DNA of 51,988 nt. It comes from a virus. The DNA is taken from IMG/VR virus record IMGVR_UViG_3300040801_006071, positions 1 through 51,988 of that record, one strand, 5' to 3'. Below the pieces are notes generated by a model. That model worked only from the letters and a program-made list of their open reading frames with translations. It ran no database searches and had not been told where the DNA came from. Within the stretch, counting starts at the first letter, position 1; each line of letters starts with the position of its first letter. This document shows positions 7,836-15,368 of the stretch, in pieces. Position numbers and translations under genes: made by a program.

Positions 7836-8111
7836 ATGATAAGAAGCTTTGCTAACAAACAACTCAAAGCCTTGTGGGAAGGCAAGCGCTCCAAGATTGA
7901 TCAACGTTTGCACGACCGAATCCTGCGCCGCCTTGATCGTCTTGATGCGGCAAGCCAGCCTGAGGATATGAACCTGCCGGGTTTTGATTTTCACACCCTG
8001 CGGGGGGTCACACCGACGCGGTACACGGTGCATGTGAACGGCCCGTGGTGTGTCACCTTTGCGTTTGAAAATGGCGATGCTTATGTGATCGACTTTGAGC
8101 AATACCACTAG
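7836..8111 (+). CDS. higB: HigB-like RelE-family toxin
   Basis: This is a 91-residue protein beginning MIRSFANKQLKALWEGK, the classic start of HigB/'plasmid maintenance killer' toxins. These are ribosome-dependent mRNA endonucleases of the RelE fold. Other family traits are the LPGFDFHTLRG segment (central Arg), the TVHVNGPWCVTFAFENGDA beta region and the VIDFEQYH C-terminus. The start at 7836 fits family length; two upstream in-frame ATGs overlap the promoter. Toxin-first order with higA 9 bases downstream is characteristic of HigBA. It inhibits growth unless neutralised, so it probably stabilises the prophage or blocks superinfecting phages. Confidence 0.9.
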   Translation: MIRSFANKQLKALWEGKRSKIDQRLHDRILRRLDRLDAASQPEDMNLPGFDFHTLRGVTPTRYTVHVNGPWCVTFAFENGDAYVIDFEQYH

Positions 8112-8120
8112 GAGGCCAAC

Positions 8121-8420
8121 ATGACCCGCGATCCAAACCGCTGCCCCACCCATCCCGGCGCATTGCTGCGCGAGGATGTGATCCCCGCAACCGGCAAACC
8201 CAAGGCTGAGATTGCCCGCCTGTTGGGCATTTCTCGTCAACAGCTTTACGACATCATGGCCGAGCACAAACCGGTTAGCGCTGCAACGGCGGTTCGTCTC
8301 GCCAAACTTTTTGGTGGTGCGCCTCTCTCGTGGTTGCGCATGCAAGCCGCCTATGACGAATGGCATGCCGTTCGGTCTGTCGATGTAAGCCACATCCAGA
8401 CCTTGGAAGGGGCGGTGTAA
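8121..8420 (+). CDS. higA: HigA-family antitoxin (XRE HTH)
   Basis: This is a 99-residue antitoxin. A family-typical start, CPTHPGALLREDVIPATG, leads into a helix-turn-helix (KAEIARLLGISRQQLYDIM). After it come the AVRLAKLFGG segment and SWLRMQAAYDEW, hallmarks of the HigA addiction-module family. It binds HigB and represses the higBA promoter. It has a strong ribosome site (AGGAGG, 6 bases upstream) and lies 9 bases after higB, so the pair is one transcript. It converges on ssb, whose stop is 66 bases away. Confidence 0.93.
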   Translation: MTRDPNRCPTHPGALLREDVIPATGKPKAEIARLLGISRQQLYDIMAEHKPVSAATAVRLAKLFGGAPLSWLRMQAAYDEWHAVRSVDVSHIQTLEGAV

Positions 8421-8485
8421 AAGATCGCCAACCACTCTGGGCTTCTGGCATTGGCCCGCTGTGCTATGATCCATTACCCCAGACA

Positions 8486-8944
8486 TCAAAACGGAATCTC
8501 ATCGTCGATATCGGTGCTAAGGCGGTTGCCCGCGCTATGACCGCCCGCGCGATCATCTTGATAGCCGCCGCTGGTGCTTGCGTTGCCCTCAGGCTTGGCG
8601 TCCAAGAATTTTAACTCACCGCCATAGGGGCGCAGGACAACCTCTGTTGTGTATCGATCTTGGCCGGATTGGTCCTGCCATTTGCGGGTTTCCAGTTTGC
8701 CTTCGATGTAAACCTTTGATCCTTTGCGCAGATATTGTTCGGCCAGTCGAACGATATGCTCGCTAAAGATGGCAACCGAATGCCATTCGGTGCGTTCGCG
8801 CCGTTCACCGGTGTTGCGATCTTTCCAGCTTTCCGATGTGGCAATGCGTAAATTGCAGACCTTGTTGCCGGTTTGAAATGACCGCACCTCGGGGTCACGA
8901 CCCAGATGGCCGATCAAAATCACCTTATTGACAGAACTGGCCAT
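8486..8944 (-). CDS. ssb: single-stranded DNA-binding protein
   Basis: This is a 152-residue SSB. The OB fold occupies residues 1-110: [20 protein letters not shown], then [12 protein letters not shown] and TEWHSVAIF. It is followed by a Gly/Ser-rich linker and the conserved acidic tip DDEIPF that docks partner proteins such as helicases and exonucleases. It coats ssDNA during phage replication and works with the adjacent RecT annealase. Its start shares one base with the stop codon of the preceding small gene. Length is slightly short but normal for phage SSB. Confidence 0.95.
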   Translation of the reverse strand: MASSVNKVILIGHLGRDPEVRSFQTGNKVCNLRIATSESWKDRNTGERRERTEWHSVAIFSEHIVRLAEQYLRKGSKVYIEGKLETRKWQDQSGQDRYTTEVVLRPYGGELKFLDAKPEGNASTSGGYQDDRAGGHSAGNRLSTDIDDEIPF

Positions 8945-9174
8945 TACGCGCCCTCCTCGGCCGGGGTGCTGGGGTTCAGCTTGCGTTTCCCCAGGCCGGT
9001 GATGCGGTATCGCATTTCACCGTGATCAAGCACCGCGCGGGCCAATTTATGTGCAGCCAGATCATCAAGGATGCTTTCGTCAACCCCGATCTCAGCGGCT
9101 GAACAAAACTGCTGGCTGAGTTTGCCTAGGGCGATTTTATGGCGTTTTGTAATTTTTAGCATGCGCTTACCCAT
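8944..9174 (-). CDS. small hypothetical protein between ssb and recT
   Basis: This is a 76-residue protein starting [20 protein letters not shown]. The rest ([20 protein letters not shown], then [13 protein letters not shown]) resembles a winged-helix-like small basic protein; the ending [12 protein letters not shown] is typical of a winged-helix beta hairpin. No family is firmly recognised. The start is uncertain (9174 or 9162). The ATG at 9174 overlaps the recT stop by 8 bases, as expected in this coupled operon. Position suggests a recombination or replication accessory. Confidence 0.55.
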   Translation of the reverse strand: MGKRMLKITKRHKIALGKLSQQFCSAAEIGVDESILDDLAAHKLARAVLDHGEMRYRITGLGKRKLNPSTPAEEGA

Positions 9175-10252
9175 TGGACAGACCATCACGGCGGGTATCT
9201 GCGGCCTGCATGATCTGATCATGGAATGCGGTGCCTTCGGTTTGTTCGATCTGGGCGGCGTAAATTTCCATCACAGCCTCAACCGCGCCCTGATCATTGG
9301 CGGCGACCAATTCCTCGGTGATTTTTGTTACAAAGCCTGAGAAATCCGGGGCACTGTTTTGTTCATCATCCGGCGCTTTGGTTGGTGCTTTATCTTCAGG
9401 CGCAGGGGGGGCGGTGTTTTCGGCTGATGTGCTGTCTTGCCCCTCAGGTTTACCACCTTCGATGATCCCATCATCAGATGCCGGGCCGGGTGTCGGCATG
9501 CCCTCAGCGGGTTGCATCGCAAAGCCCGAAAAATCGGCCGCCTGCCCGTCCACCTCAAGCGCATCAACCACCTTTTCGATTGAGATCGGCAATTCGTTAA
9601 ACAACGCCCGCACGGCGGTTTTGCGCGCCATCTGATGTTCATGCGCAATCCAAGGGTTATCTTTCTTGCCGTATTTGAGGGCCGTTTTATAGCCTTGTGA
9701 TGCATCGCGCACCTTCAAAACCTCGGCATAGGGCAAAACGATAAAGGCCTCGCCATCGGTCAGTTTAGCATGGCAATAGGCATGTGTGGGGGTGTTACGC
9801 GCGCTGCCCGGAATGTGGCGCAGATGTTGGTTTGAGCCGTATTCATAGGAAAATTCATCATTATCATAAACAACATCAGCATGGATATTGACCACGTGAC
9901 CCGACCGGCGGGCCAGATCAATCATGCCTTTATAGCCCAAGACCAACTGAATTTCGGTGATGCCTTTGCGCTTGTTATCAAACGGGATCAAATAGGCATG
10001 GCCAAGCACCGTGTTGGGTTCCAGACCAAGGCTGGCGCAGGTCATCATCGACCCCAGCAAGGTCAGCGGGTCACTTTGGGCCAATTTCGGCGTGGTGCGA
10101 ATGGCATTGGCCATCAACCGCATCATGCGTTCGGGCTTCATATGCTTGGCCGCTACAAGTTGCAGCTGATCACGGGCCATATCGTTGACCAATAGCTCTT
10201 GCACGGTCTGGACTTGGCGCAAGGGTTTCGTGATGGCAGTTTGTTTGGTCAT
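9167..10252 (-). CDS. recT: RecT-family ssDNA annealing protein
   Basis: This 361-residue protein belongs to the RecT/Redbeta-like recombinases that anneal complementary single strands and promote strand invasion. The core at residues about 20-215 shows the family features MKPERMMRLMANAIRTTPKL, then CASLGLEPNTVLGHAYLIPF, VLGYKGMIDLARRSG, and a TAVRALFNELPIS segment. The C-terminal about 130 residues are Pro/Glu/Ala-rich and low in complexity, variable in this family. The gene lies in the early operon with ssb. No exonuclease partner (RecE, lambda exo or YqaJ type) is evident beside it. Confidence 0.92.
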   Translation of the reverse strand: MTKQTAITKPLRQVQTVQELLVNDMARDQLQLVAAKHMKPERMMRLMANAIRTTPKLAQSDPLTLLGSMMTCASLGLEPNTVLGHAYLIPFDNKRKGITEIQLVLGYKGMIDLARRSGHVVNIHADVVYDNDEFSYEYGSNQHLRHIPGSARNTPTHAYCHAKLTDGEAFIVLPYAEVLKVRDASQGYKTALKYGKKDNPWIAHEHQMARKTAVRALFNELPISIEKVVDALEVDGQAADFSGFAMQPAEGMPTPGPASDDGIIEGGKPEGQDSTSAENTAPPAPEDKAPTKAPDDEQNSAPDFSGFVTKITEELVAANDQGAVEAVMEIYAAQIEQTEGTAFHDQIMQAADTRRDGLSNG

Positions 10253-10992
10253 AGCTTGCGTTCCTCTTGGATATCAAAACCGGGGATAGTGATGGCCTTG
10301 CCCTTGGCGGCGCGCAATTCGGCATTGGCCAAGCGCAACAACAGATCGGTCATTTCGGGATGCGCCCGGTAATGCAGCATCGCCTGATTGACATTGGTGA
10401 TTTCGGCATAGCGGCGGGTGCGCAGGGCCGTGCGTTTGCCGCCCCCCGTTGCGGAATCCAATTTTGTGCTTTGGGCTTTCTGCGCCTCGGCTTCGGCTTC
10501 ACGGGCAGCGACGGCACGTTTTTCGGCCTCTTGCTGGCCTAATATGTCATTGCGGACTTCGGCCTGTTTGCGGGCCTGTTCGGCCTGTTCAGCCTCAGCT
10601 TGGGCTTGGCGTTTCTCCTCGGCGCGGCGGGCACGTTCTTTGGCCTCTTCGGCGCGTAAAAAGGCTTCAACCAATGGTTTGACAAGACCGGCTGCGCGTT
10701 CGACCGTTTCGCGCACCTCACCGAAAGCCGCATCAATGGCACGGCCCGCTTCATAAAAAGGCTTTTTTTCCAGCTTTCGGCGCTCTTCAATGTCTTTGAA
10801 CAGTTTTCGGGCACCGCTTAAAAAATCATTAGCTTGCTGTGCCTGTTCGCGGGTGGTGATTTCGCCGGCATCTTTCCAAGAACCTGCGACATCAGCCATA
10901 TTGCGCGCCTTATCGGCCAGTTCAGCCACAATATCAGGGTTAAAGGCCGGACCTTGGTTGTGGTCATTGGGCGCGGGCGTCATATCGTTCAT
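10249..10992 (-). CDS. coiled-coil early phage protein, RecT-associated
   Basis: This is a 247-residue protein. It starts with a conserved-looking acidic/HNQGP segment, then FLSGARKLFKDIEERRKLEK. About 75 residues (110-185) of charged Ala/Glu/Arg/Gln repeats form a long predicted coiled coil. The C-terminal domain (RYAEITNVNQAMLHYRAHPE, then LLLRLANAELRAAKG) is the probable functional end. Proteins with this layout are frequent next to recT in alphaproteobacterial prophages; their function is unknown to me. It is coupled to recT by ATGA, suggesting a role in recombination or nuclease inhibition. Confidence 0.7.
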   Translation of the reverse strand: MNDMTPAPNDHNQGPAFNPDIVAELADKARNMADVAGSWKDAGEITTREQAQQANDFLSGARKLFKDIEERRKLEKKPFYEAGRAIDAAFGEVRETVERAAGLVKPLVEAFLRAEEAKERARRAEEKRQAQAEAEQAEQARKQAEVRNDILGQQEAEKRAVAAREAEAEAQKAQSTKLDSATGGGKRTALRTRRYAEITNVNQAMLHYRAHPEMTDLLLRLANAELRAAKGKAITIPGFDIQEERKL

Positions 10993-11007
10993 GATGTGTT
11001 CCTTGTG

Positions 11008-11391
11008 TTATGGGCGCATAATGGTGGTGGTTAGGTCAAAGGGCACATGGGTGGCCGCCATATCCGGCAAGGCCGCGCGCAAGGCGATAAGATGTTCATA
11101 TTCCGTCTTAGAGATTGGGTACTTACTTAACCAAATCCATTCGCGATCGGGGTCACGGCGTTCTCCATCAACCTCACACAGCAATCGTTCGTCATCGATT
11201 AGTTCACCGGTCTGTGGGCAAATATCGCGTTCAACCCAGATACGGGCGGGCACATAAGGCCCCTGACGCACCATGCGGGTTTTGAACCAACCCATTTGCG
11301 GTTCAGATTCATGGACCGGTGGGTTTTTTCCGGCTAATGCGGAACGGTGCCATTTTAACAAGTTTGCAATAGGTGTGGGTTGGCGCATCAT
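11008..11391 (-). CDS. conserved phage hypothetical protein
   Basis: This is a 127-residue protein. The pattern MGWFKTRMVRQGPYVPARIW, a variable acidic part, then WIWLSKYPISKTEYEHL is one I associate with conserved unknown proteins of alphaproteobacterial phages. No catalytic motif is visible. It overlaps the upstream gene by ATGA and lies 15 bases from the coiled-coil gene, so it is an integral member of the early operon. No function is proposed. Confidence 0.65.
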   Translation of the reverse strand: MMRQPTPIANLLKWHRSALAGKNPPVHESEPQMGWFKTRMVRQGPYVPARIWVERDICPQTGELIDDERLLCEVDGERRDPDREWIWLSKYPISKTEYEHLIALRAALPDMAATHVPFDLTTTIMRP

Positions 11392-11618
11392 ACCGCATAC
11401 CCCCCGGTTGCTTTGGCCGCTGTGCTGAACAAATCGGCCAGTTTTCGTAGGTCGGTTGGCGCAAGGTAGAAATCATCTAGATCAGCCGGTGATGTGCCCT
11501 GCATGACAGCGTAGTCGTGAAATTCCATGCGAATATCGCCGCGTATTGCGCAAACTAAGACTGTGACAGAAAACCCGGGATGATTCATCTTGCCTTCGAA
11601 ATCGTGAAACTGCTTCAT
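11388..11618 (-). CDS. hypothetical early protein
   Basis: This is a 76-residue protein starting MKQFHDFEGKMNHPGFSV and continuing with an acidic C-terminal half (DLDDFYLAPTDLRKLADLF). The start at 11618 is chosen because it forms an ATGA overlap with the upstream stop, the rule in this operon; a longer frame exists but would overlap that gene. I do not recognise a family. Confidence 0.55.
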   Translation of the reverse strand: MKQFHDFEGKMNHPGFSVTVLVCAIRGDIRMEFHDYAVMQGTSPADLDDFYLAPTDLRKLADLFSTAAKATGGYAV

Positions 11619-11803
11619 GAGAACACCAACCCAAACAGCAGCAGTATCCATGTCAGGACGACCAACGCTATTGTGCCCAAAAGGTCGCCCAAAAATTGCC
11701 ACCAGCTATCCCATAAAAAGCCCCGGCGGGCGGGAGGAGTGCCCGCCGAGGAAGGTGGTGCGCGACGAGGGGCGCGCGCACTGGCAGAAAACATAGGGAT
11801 CAT
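11615..11803 (-). CDS. small membrane protein
   Basis: This is a 62-residue protein. The N-terminal 30 residues are basic and rich in Ala, Pro and Arg. The C-terminal 25 residues form one strong transmembrane segment (LGDLLGTIALVVLTWILLLF) that ends the protein. The start at 11803 has an ATGA overlap with the preceding gene and the stop overlaps the next start the same way. A tail-anchored inner-membrane protein made early could affect host physiology or superinfection, but that is inference. Confidence 0.5.
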   Translation of the reverse strand: MIPMFSASARAPRRAPPSSAGTPPARRGFLWDSWWQFLGDLLGTIALVVLTWILLLFGLVFS

Positions 11804-11994
11804 TGGGCGCCTCCAATGCACAAAGCATTGCGCACAATGCGGATGGCGCGATTTATTGTGTTTAATTCTTTCTGCAGATATCCTAGCTTGAATCCGTGGT
11901 CGGTATGATTAGATTGAAGCGCCATTGCCTCTTCAACAAAAATCTGACCCGTTATCAGGGCCGATAAAAGCAATTCCAATTCGTTCCGTGTCAT
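11800..11994 (-). CDS. small helical hypothetical protein
   Basis: This is a 64-residue protein starting MTRNELELLLSALITGQ, nearly all predicted helix (YLQKELNTINRAIRIVRNAL). The start at 11994 forms an ATGA overlap with the upstream gene. No family is recognised. Its presence is supported mainly by the unbroken chain of coupled starts and stops. Confidence 0.5.
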   Translation of the reverse strand: MTRNELELLLSALITGQIFVEEAMALQSNHTDHGFKLGYLQKELNTINRAIRIVRNALCIGGAQ

Positions 11995-12446
11995 GCCGCC
12001 ACCTTTAGGGGCTGCGACACGGGTGCGATGTCTTTTGCAGTAATAAAGCAGCTCCCGCTCCACGGTTGTACAAAAAAGGCATGATGCGCGGCACCAAGGG
12101 CGTGATCGGATGTGCAATTTTCAACAGGGTAAAAATAACGATCCCGCCGCCAGGCCTGCATCAGGTATTCGGCCCAGCGTTCTGCGGTTAACTCCCAGAT
12201 TTCGCGCCCCTTAGGGGCAGAAAGATCAACCACAGCACCGTGTTTTGAGGCATCGGCAATTTGCAATGCCTCAACCTCAATCGCAAGGCGTTCTGCCTCA
12301 TCATGATCCCCGGCGGCGGCGGCCGCACGGATGGCAAGGGCGCGCTCTATTATATAGGCCTGTGCGCTCCATCCTTCGGATATTTTGGCCAGTTCACACT
12401 GCAAAGCCTCGGGGGCGTTTTGTATTGTGCATGCGGTGTTAGACAT
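11991..12446 (-). CDS. first gene of the leftward early operon, hypothetical
   Basis: This is a 151-residue protein starting MSNTACTIQNAPEALQCELA. Its central Ala-rich helical region (ALAIRAAAAAGDHDEAERLA) leads into TAERWAEYLMQAWRRDRYFY and a C-terminal part with SGSCFITAKD. I do not recognise it. It is the promoter-proximal gene of the leftward operon and starts 85 bases from the nearest operator (12531), so it should be the first gene made after induction. A role in early takeover or antitermination is possible from position only. Confidence 0.6.
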   Translation of the reverse strand: MSNTACTIQNAPEALQCELAKISEGWSAQAYIIERALAIRAAAAAGDHDEAERLAIEVEALQIADASKHGAVVDLSAPKGREIWELTAERWAEYLMQAWRRDRYFYPVENCTSDHALGAAHHAFFVQPWSGSCFITAKDIAPVSQPLKVAA

Positions 12447-12530
12447 CGTTTTATTCCCATATTACTTGCCGCGATCTAGGCCCGTTGGCTGTCTGCCGGT
12501 CGGCGCTGTCTTCGGCGGCTTATGGGAATA

Positions 12531-12591
12531 TGTACGTTTATTTCGTACAAAATTGCAAGCGAAAAATTCGTACGTTAAAAATTAATGTACG
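12531..12591. promoter_or_regulatory. OL-like operator region for the leftward early promoter
   Basis: TGTACG (12531-12536) and CGTACA (12544-12549) form a perfect dyad with a 7-base spacer. A second pair, CGTAC (12569-12573) and GTACG (12587-12591), follows. On the minus strand a TTGCAA box followed after 18 bases by TACATA lies over these sites, a plausible early promoter. The same half-sites recur at 14541-14596 beside cI/cro, so this is probably the second operator of a lambda-type OL/OR pair. Confidence 0.6.
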
Positions 12592-12620
12592 GAAATTGCG
12601 TATTCGCTGTATGTCCAAAG

Positions 12621-12652
12621 AAAAACCCCGCCTGAATACAGGCGGGGTTTTT
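12621..12652. terminator. bidirectional intrinsic terminator
   Basis: This is a perfect 14-bp stem (12621-12634 with 12639-12652) with a 4-base loop. The core CCCCGCCTG is flanked by AAAAA on one side and TTTTT on the other, so it works on either strand. It separates the cI-side genes (transcribed leftward from 14506) from the leftward early operon, insulating the lysogenic transcript from the lytic one. Confidence 0.9.
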
Positions 12653-12755
12653 CTTTGATTTTTTATGTCAGATAATGACAGTTACCAGCTCGCAGTCTAC
12701 CTACACACAACACCATCAACCGTGTCATACCGCAAATTCGGAAACGGGATTGCCT

Positions 12756-13388
12756 TCATTCGACGCTTAGAACCAAGTGAGAACAACTGCTGTTACTATA
12801 TGTGCCAACGGCTGTGCCAATATTCATACCACCGAAGCCATTTCTTGCGCGGTATCGCATCACAACCTGATGCATCCCGTTTTCGTCAACAGGCGTGACG
12901 CGTGTGTCAATGTGTTCGAAACTATCGGGGTCGCGCATAAGATCACGCACTTCATTACGAAACGATCTATGCGATCCGTCCCAAGAGCTTAGGCAATGAA
13001 AACCGCGCCGTCTATTATCTGCCTCTTCGGCTTCCTCTGCAGCGCGTTCTGCTTCGGCTTGCGCAAGGCGTTCGGCTTCACGCTGCTGCTGTGTTTCTCG
13101 TTCAATCTCTGCCAGCCGTTCACGCTCAACACGCCAGACTTCGGGGTCAGTGATGCCAGCACGCTGCGCTTGAGAATAATCAGAATAGCTTTCAAAACCC
13201 GCTTCAATCGCTGCAGAATTATCGTGAGACATTCCAAACACCGCCACCGCGACAAAAGCACAAAATGATCCAGAAAAAATAAGGCCTCCTCTCTTCCTAC
13301 GGCCTTGAAAAAAAATCAGCATGATCAAGCCAACCAAGGCAGAGACCATACTAACCAAAAGTAATAAACCGATAATGACATCGTTCAT
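12756..13388 (-). CDS. membrane protein with coiled coil, cI-linked
   Basis: This is a 210-residue protein. Two transmembrane helices lie at about residues 4-28 and 36-54. A charged Glu/Arg/Gln coiled coil spans about 85-125 (ERLAEIERETQQQREAER). A C-terminal domain of about 80 residues includes CLSSWDGSHRSFRNEVRDLM, DPDSFEHIDTRV and YRARNGFGGMN. The C-terminal domain resembles a conserved exported phage domain of unknown function. It is transcribed in the same direction as cI and is followed by a strong terminator, so it should be expressed in the lysogen. A role in superinfection exclusion or lysogenic conversion is inferred. Confidence 0.65.
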   Translation of the reverse strand: MNDVIIGLLLLVSMVSALVGLIMLIFFQGRRKRGGLIFSGSFCAFVAVAVFGMSHDNSAAIEAGFESYSDYSQAQRAGITDPEVWRVERERLAEIERETQQQREAERLAQAEAERAAEEAEEADNRRRGFHCLSSWDGSHRSFRNEVRDLMRDPDSFEHIDTRVTPVDENGMHQVVMRYRARNGFGGMNIGTAVGTYSNSSCSHLVLSVE

Positions 13389-13523
13389 AATGAATCTCGC
13401 AATCTAGCTTCATGTTGTGAATTTCTAGGGTTGATAAGATTAACATATAGTAAAATTGGCGCACAACAGACGCAAAATAACGAAAATCATCTATACACCA
13501 CAAAGAGCATATTTGAGATCAAC

Positions 13524-13799
13524 CTAGCAAAGATTTTCACACGGCACGCCATCATTGTCGCGATCCAAAGCCCCGCCCCAAGAACAGTTTTGATGATACC
13601 ATCGCGCCTCGGCGCAACTGCTAATGCTTCTTGAACAATAACGACGGGGAGAACAGCTATAGCCTTGGGATATTTGCAAAACTTGTTCCCTCAGCCCGCC
13701 AAACCCTTCAGGCGTATCATTTTCCTGTATAGGCGTTGCATGAACGGATACGGCAAGGGAAAACACCACACAAGCGACAATCAAAATCCTAATCTTCAT
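13524..13799 (-). CDS. exported Excalibur-domain protein, coupled to cI
   Basis: This is a 91-residue protein. A signal peptide is clear (MKIRILIVACVVFSLAVSVHA). The C-terminus is an Excalibur-type calcium-binding motif, CAEARWYHQNC followed by DRDNDGVPCENLC, with paired cysteines and the DxDxDG loop. The start at 13799 forms an ATGA overlap with the cI stop codon, so it is translated from the repressor transcript and present in lysogens. A periplasmic product could alter the cell envelope of the lysogen. The domain is recognised; its function is inferred. Confidence 0.75.
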   Translation of the reverse strand: MKIRILIVACVVFSLAVSVHATPIQENDTPEGFGGLREQVLQISQGYSCSPRRYCSRSISSCAEARWYHQNCSWGGALDRDNDGVPCENLC

Positions 13800-14506
13800 A
13801 CTTTGCCGCCCTTCCAAATCACCTTACCGACAACATCGACATCGCTTAAATGTATATCCTCAGCCGGGTATATGTCACGGTTGTCTGAAATGATCTTGAT
13901 GTGATCACGCTTCGCCGATCTTGCAACGCGCTTGACGTGCAGTGTTTCGCCAAACCGCAAAACAAACAGGCCATCATAGTTCAAATCGCACTTGCTGAAA
14001 TCCAACATGACGACATCATCGTCATGAAGAGTTGGCTCCATGCTATCTCCTTTGACACTGATGATCGCCAGATTTTTAAGATTAGAGTGCGTTAGATTCT
14101 TCAAGTAATCTTGCGGGAAGGCCAGCTTATATCCCACCATTTCCTCTGTTATGGCTAAGGCACCCCCACCAGCGCTCGCCGCAACATCATATACCGTTAC
14201 AAGCTTTGTATCGTTGGCAACGGCTGCCTCTGCAGGACCGACAAGTGCTGCAGCAGACATATCTTTTGAAACAGATAACCCACTCACACCTGCCAGAGCT
14301 AATACATCATCCGCGAAGCCTTCTTTATCAAGAGCCTGCGCAAATGACTGCGCCAACTTTAGCGGCAAAAAGTCTGCTTTGAATTTTTCTGGGTTCTCAT
14401 AATGCGCATAACTTGAGGCAGGTTTGCCCACGCGTTCCGCCATTGAACGCACGCTAACGCCCGCTTTTTCTCGCAGGGCTTTCAATCGAAGAGCTACAGG
14501 AATCAT
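13796..14506 (-). CDS. CI-like repressor, XRE HTH + S24 peptidase
   Basis: This is a 236-residue lysogeny repressor. Residues about 5-60 are an XRE helix-turn-helix (LKALREKAGVSVRSMAERVG). The C-terminal S24/LexA-like domain contains the Ala-Gly autocleavage site (ASAGGGA), the nucleophile Ser in GDSMEPT and the general-base Lys in LHVKRVAR. RecA-stimulated self-cleavage after DNA damage would induce the prophage. The start at 14506 is preferred because AGGG lies 8 bases upstream; 14512 and 14566 are alternatives. It is divergent from cro with operators between them. Confidence 0.93.
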   Translation of the reverse strand: MIPVALRLKALREKAGVSVRSMAERVGKPASSYAHYENPEKFKADFLPLKLAQSFAQALDKEGFADDVLALAGVSGLSVSKDMSAAALVGPAEAAVANDTKLVTVYDVAASAGGGALAITEEMVGYKLAFPQDYLKNLTHSNLKNLAIISVKGDSMEPTLHDDDVVMLDFSKCDLNYDGLFVLRFGETLHVKRVARSAKRDHIKIISDNRDIYPAEDIHLSDVDVVGKVIWKGGKV

Positions 14507-14540
14507 AGTCATACCCTGTTTTCGCACATTAAAGCCAAAA

Positions 14541-14596
14541 CGTACGTGCGAAAATATCGTTGACATATGTACGATTTATGCGCACATATCGTACAT
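14541..14596. promoter_or_regulatory. OR-like operators and cro promoter
   Basis: TTGACA at 14560-14565 is a consensus -35. CACATA/ACATAT at 14583-14589 is the -10. Overlapping operator dyads are TGTACG-N7-CGCACA (14568-14586) and TATGCG-N7-CGTACA (14577-14595), matching the perfect TGTACG-N7-CGTACA at 12531. A further CGTACG lies at 14541. Outer halves ATGTACGAT (14567-14575) and ATCGTACAT (14588-14596) are exact inverted repeats. Repressor and Cro would compete here. Confidence 0.7.
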
Positions 14597-14810
14597 GACC
14601 TATGTTGACACCATCATTGCACAGTTTGGCGGAATACGACCCCTTGCTCAGCTTATTGAAAGACCGCCATCAACGGTCAGCAGCTGGCGAACAAGCGGCA
14701 CGATACCGGACAAACACAAAGTCGAAATTCTAAAAGCAGCCCGCAAACAAGGCATAGACCTGCGGCCTGAGCATTTCTTCCCCGGCTACGACACCCCGAA
14801 GGCGAGCTGA
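14595..14810 (+). CDS. Cro-like HTH regulator
   Basis: This is a 71-residue protein starting MTYVDTIIAQFGGIRPLAQL, with a helix-turn-helix (IRPLAQLIERPPSTVSSWRT) typical of Cro/YdaS-type small repressors. The ATG at 14595 lies inside the operator and about 6 bases after the -10 box, so the mRNA should be leaderless or nearly so; the longer frame upstream crosses the promoter and is rejected. As the first rightward gene divergent from cI it should turn down cI and modulate early transcription. Confidence 0.8.
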   Translation: MTYVDTIIAQFGGIRPLAQLIERPPSTVSSWRTSGTIPDKHKVEILKAARKQGIDLRPEHFFPGYDTPKAS

Positions 14811-14907
14811 TGTTTGGTTTGGCTTCATATCTATCACTCCATTCACGGCTGAACAGTGCACAGGATGACCTGTCGGCGGCCGCTTTCCAAGGAAATGAGG
14901 TTTCCCG

Positions 14908-15339
14908 ATGATCAATCGCGATGCAATTCGCGCCATAATGGCCAGTATGATTGAACGTATCGGCTGTGGCGATGCGGCGGCGGCCACCATCAACGCACGT
15001 TGGAAATTTGGCGCCAGCAAGGGCACAGTTTCCAAAAAGGTGAATGGCCAGCTTGCTTTTACGATTGAAGACCTTTTGGCCATTGAAGACGCTCTAAAAG
15101 ATTACCCCATGACGCGGCTATTGGCGCTGCGCTTGCGCGAGGCCGATGGTGGCGTGGCCGATTGCCTGATCCAGCAAAGCGGGTTGATCGCCAAAGAGGC
15201 AGGCGAAGCCGTGGCTGCGGTTATTCAGGCAGGCAACTCTGCCTCAGCCCAAGACAAAGCCCAGGCCATTGTTGAGATTGACCAAGCGATTGATGCGCTT
15301 AAGGCCGCCCGCGCGCGATTGGCCAGTGGCAACACGTAA
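14908..15339 (+). CDS. HTH regulatory protein, CII-position
   Basis: This is a 143-residue protein. The N-terminal part (RDAIRAIMASMIERIGCGDA, then GASKGTVSKKVNGQLAFTIE) looks like a helix-turn-helix with recognition helix around SKGTVSKKVNG and an EDLLAIEDALKDYP follow-on. The C-terminal half is Ala-rich helix. It sits where lambda carries cII, second in the rightward early operon, behind a good ribosome site (AAGGAAATGAGG). Regulatory function is inferred from the HTH and position. Confidence 0.6.
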   Translation: MINRDAIRAIMASMIERIGCGDAAAATINARWKFGASKGTVSKKVNGQLAFTIEDLLAIEDALKDYPMTRLLALRLREADGGVADCLIQQSGLIAKEAGEAVAAVIQAGNSASAQDKAQAIVEIDQAIDALKAARARLASGNT

Positions 15340-15368
15340 CTCCCCACCCTGACAAGAAAGGACACACC

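Noticed and set aside
6267-8489. A 740-codon minus-strand open frame
   Set aside because: Only the last 178 codons look like a protein (Rha). The rest is antisense to the SWIM and higBA genes, and the true start overlaps the preceding stop.
12665-13268. Plus-strand open frames opposite the membrane-protein gene
   Set aside because: They are antisense shadows; the minus-strand gene has clear transmembrane and coiled-coil structure.
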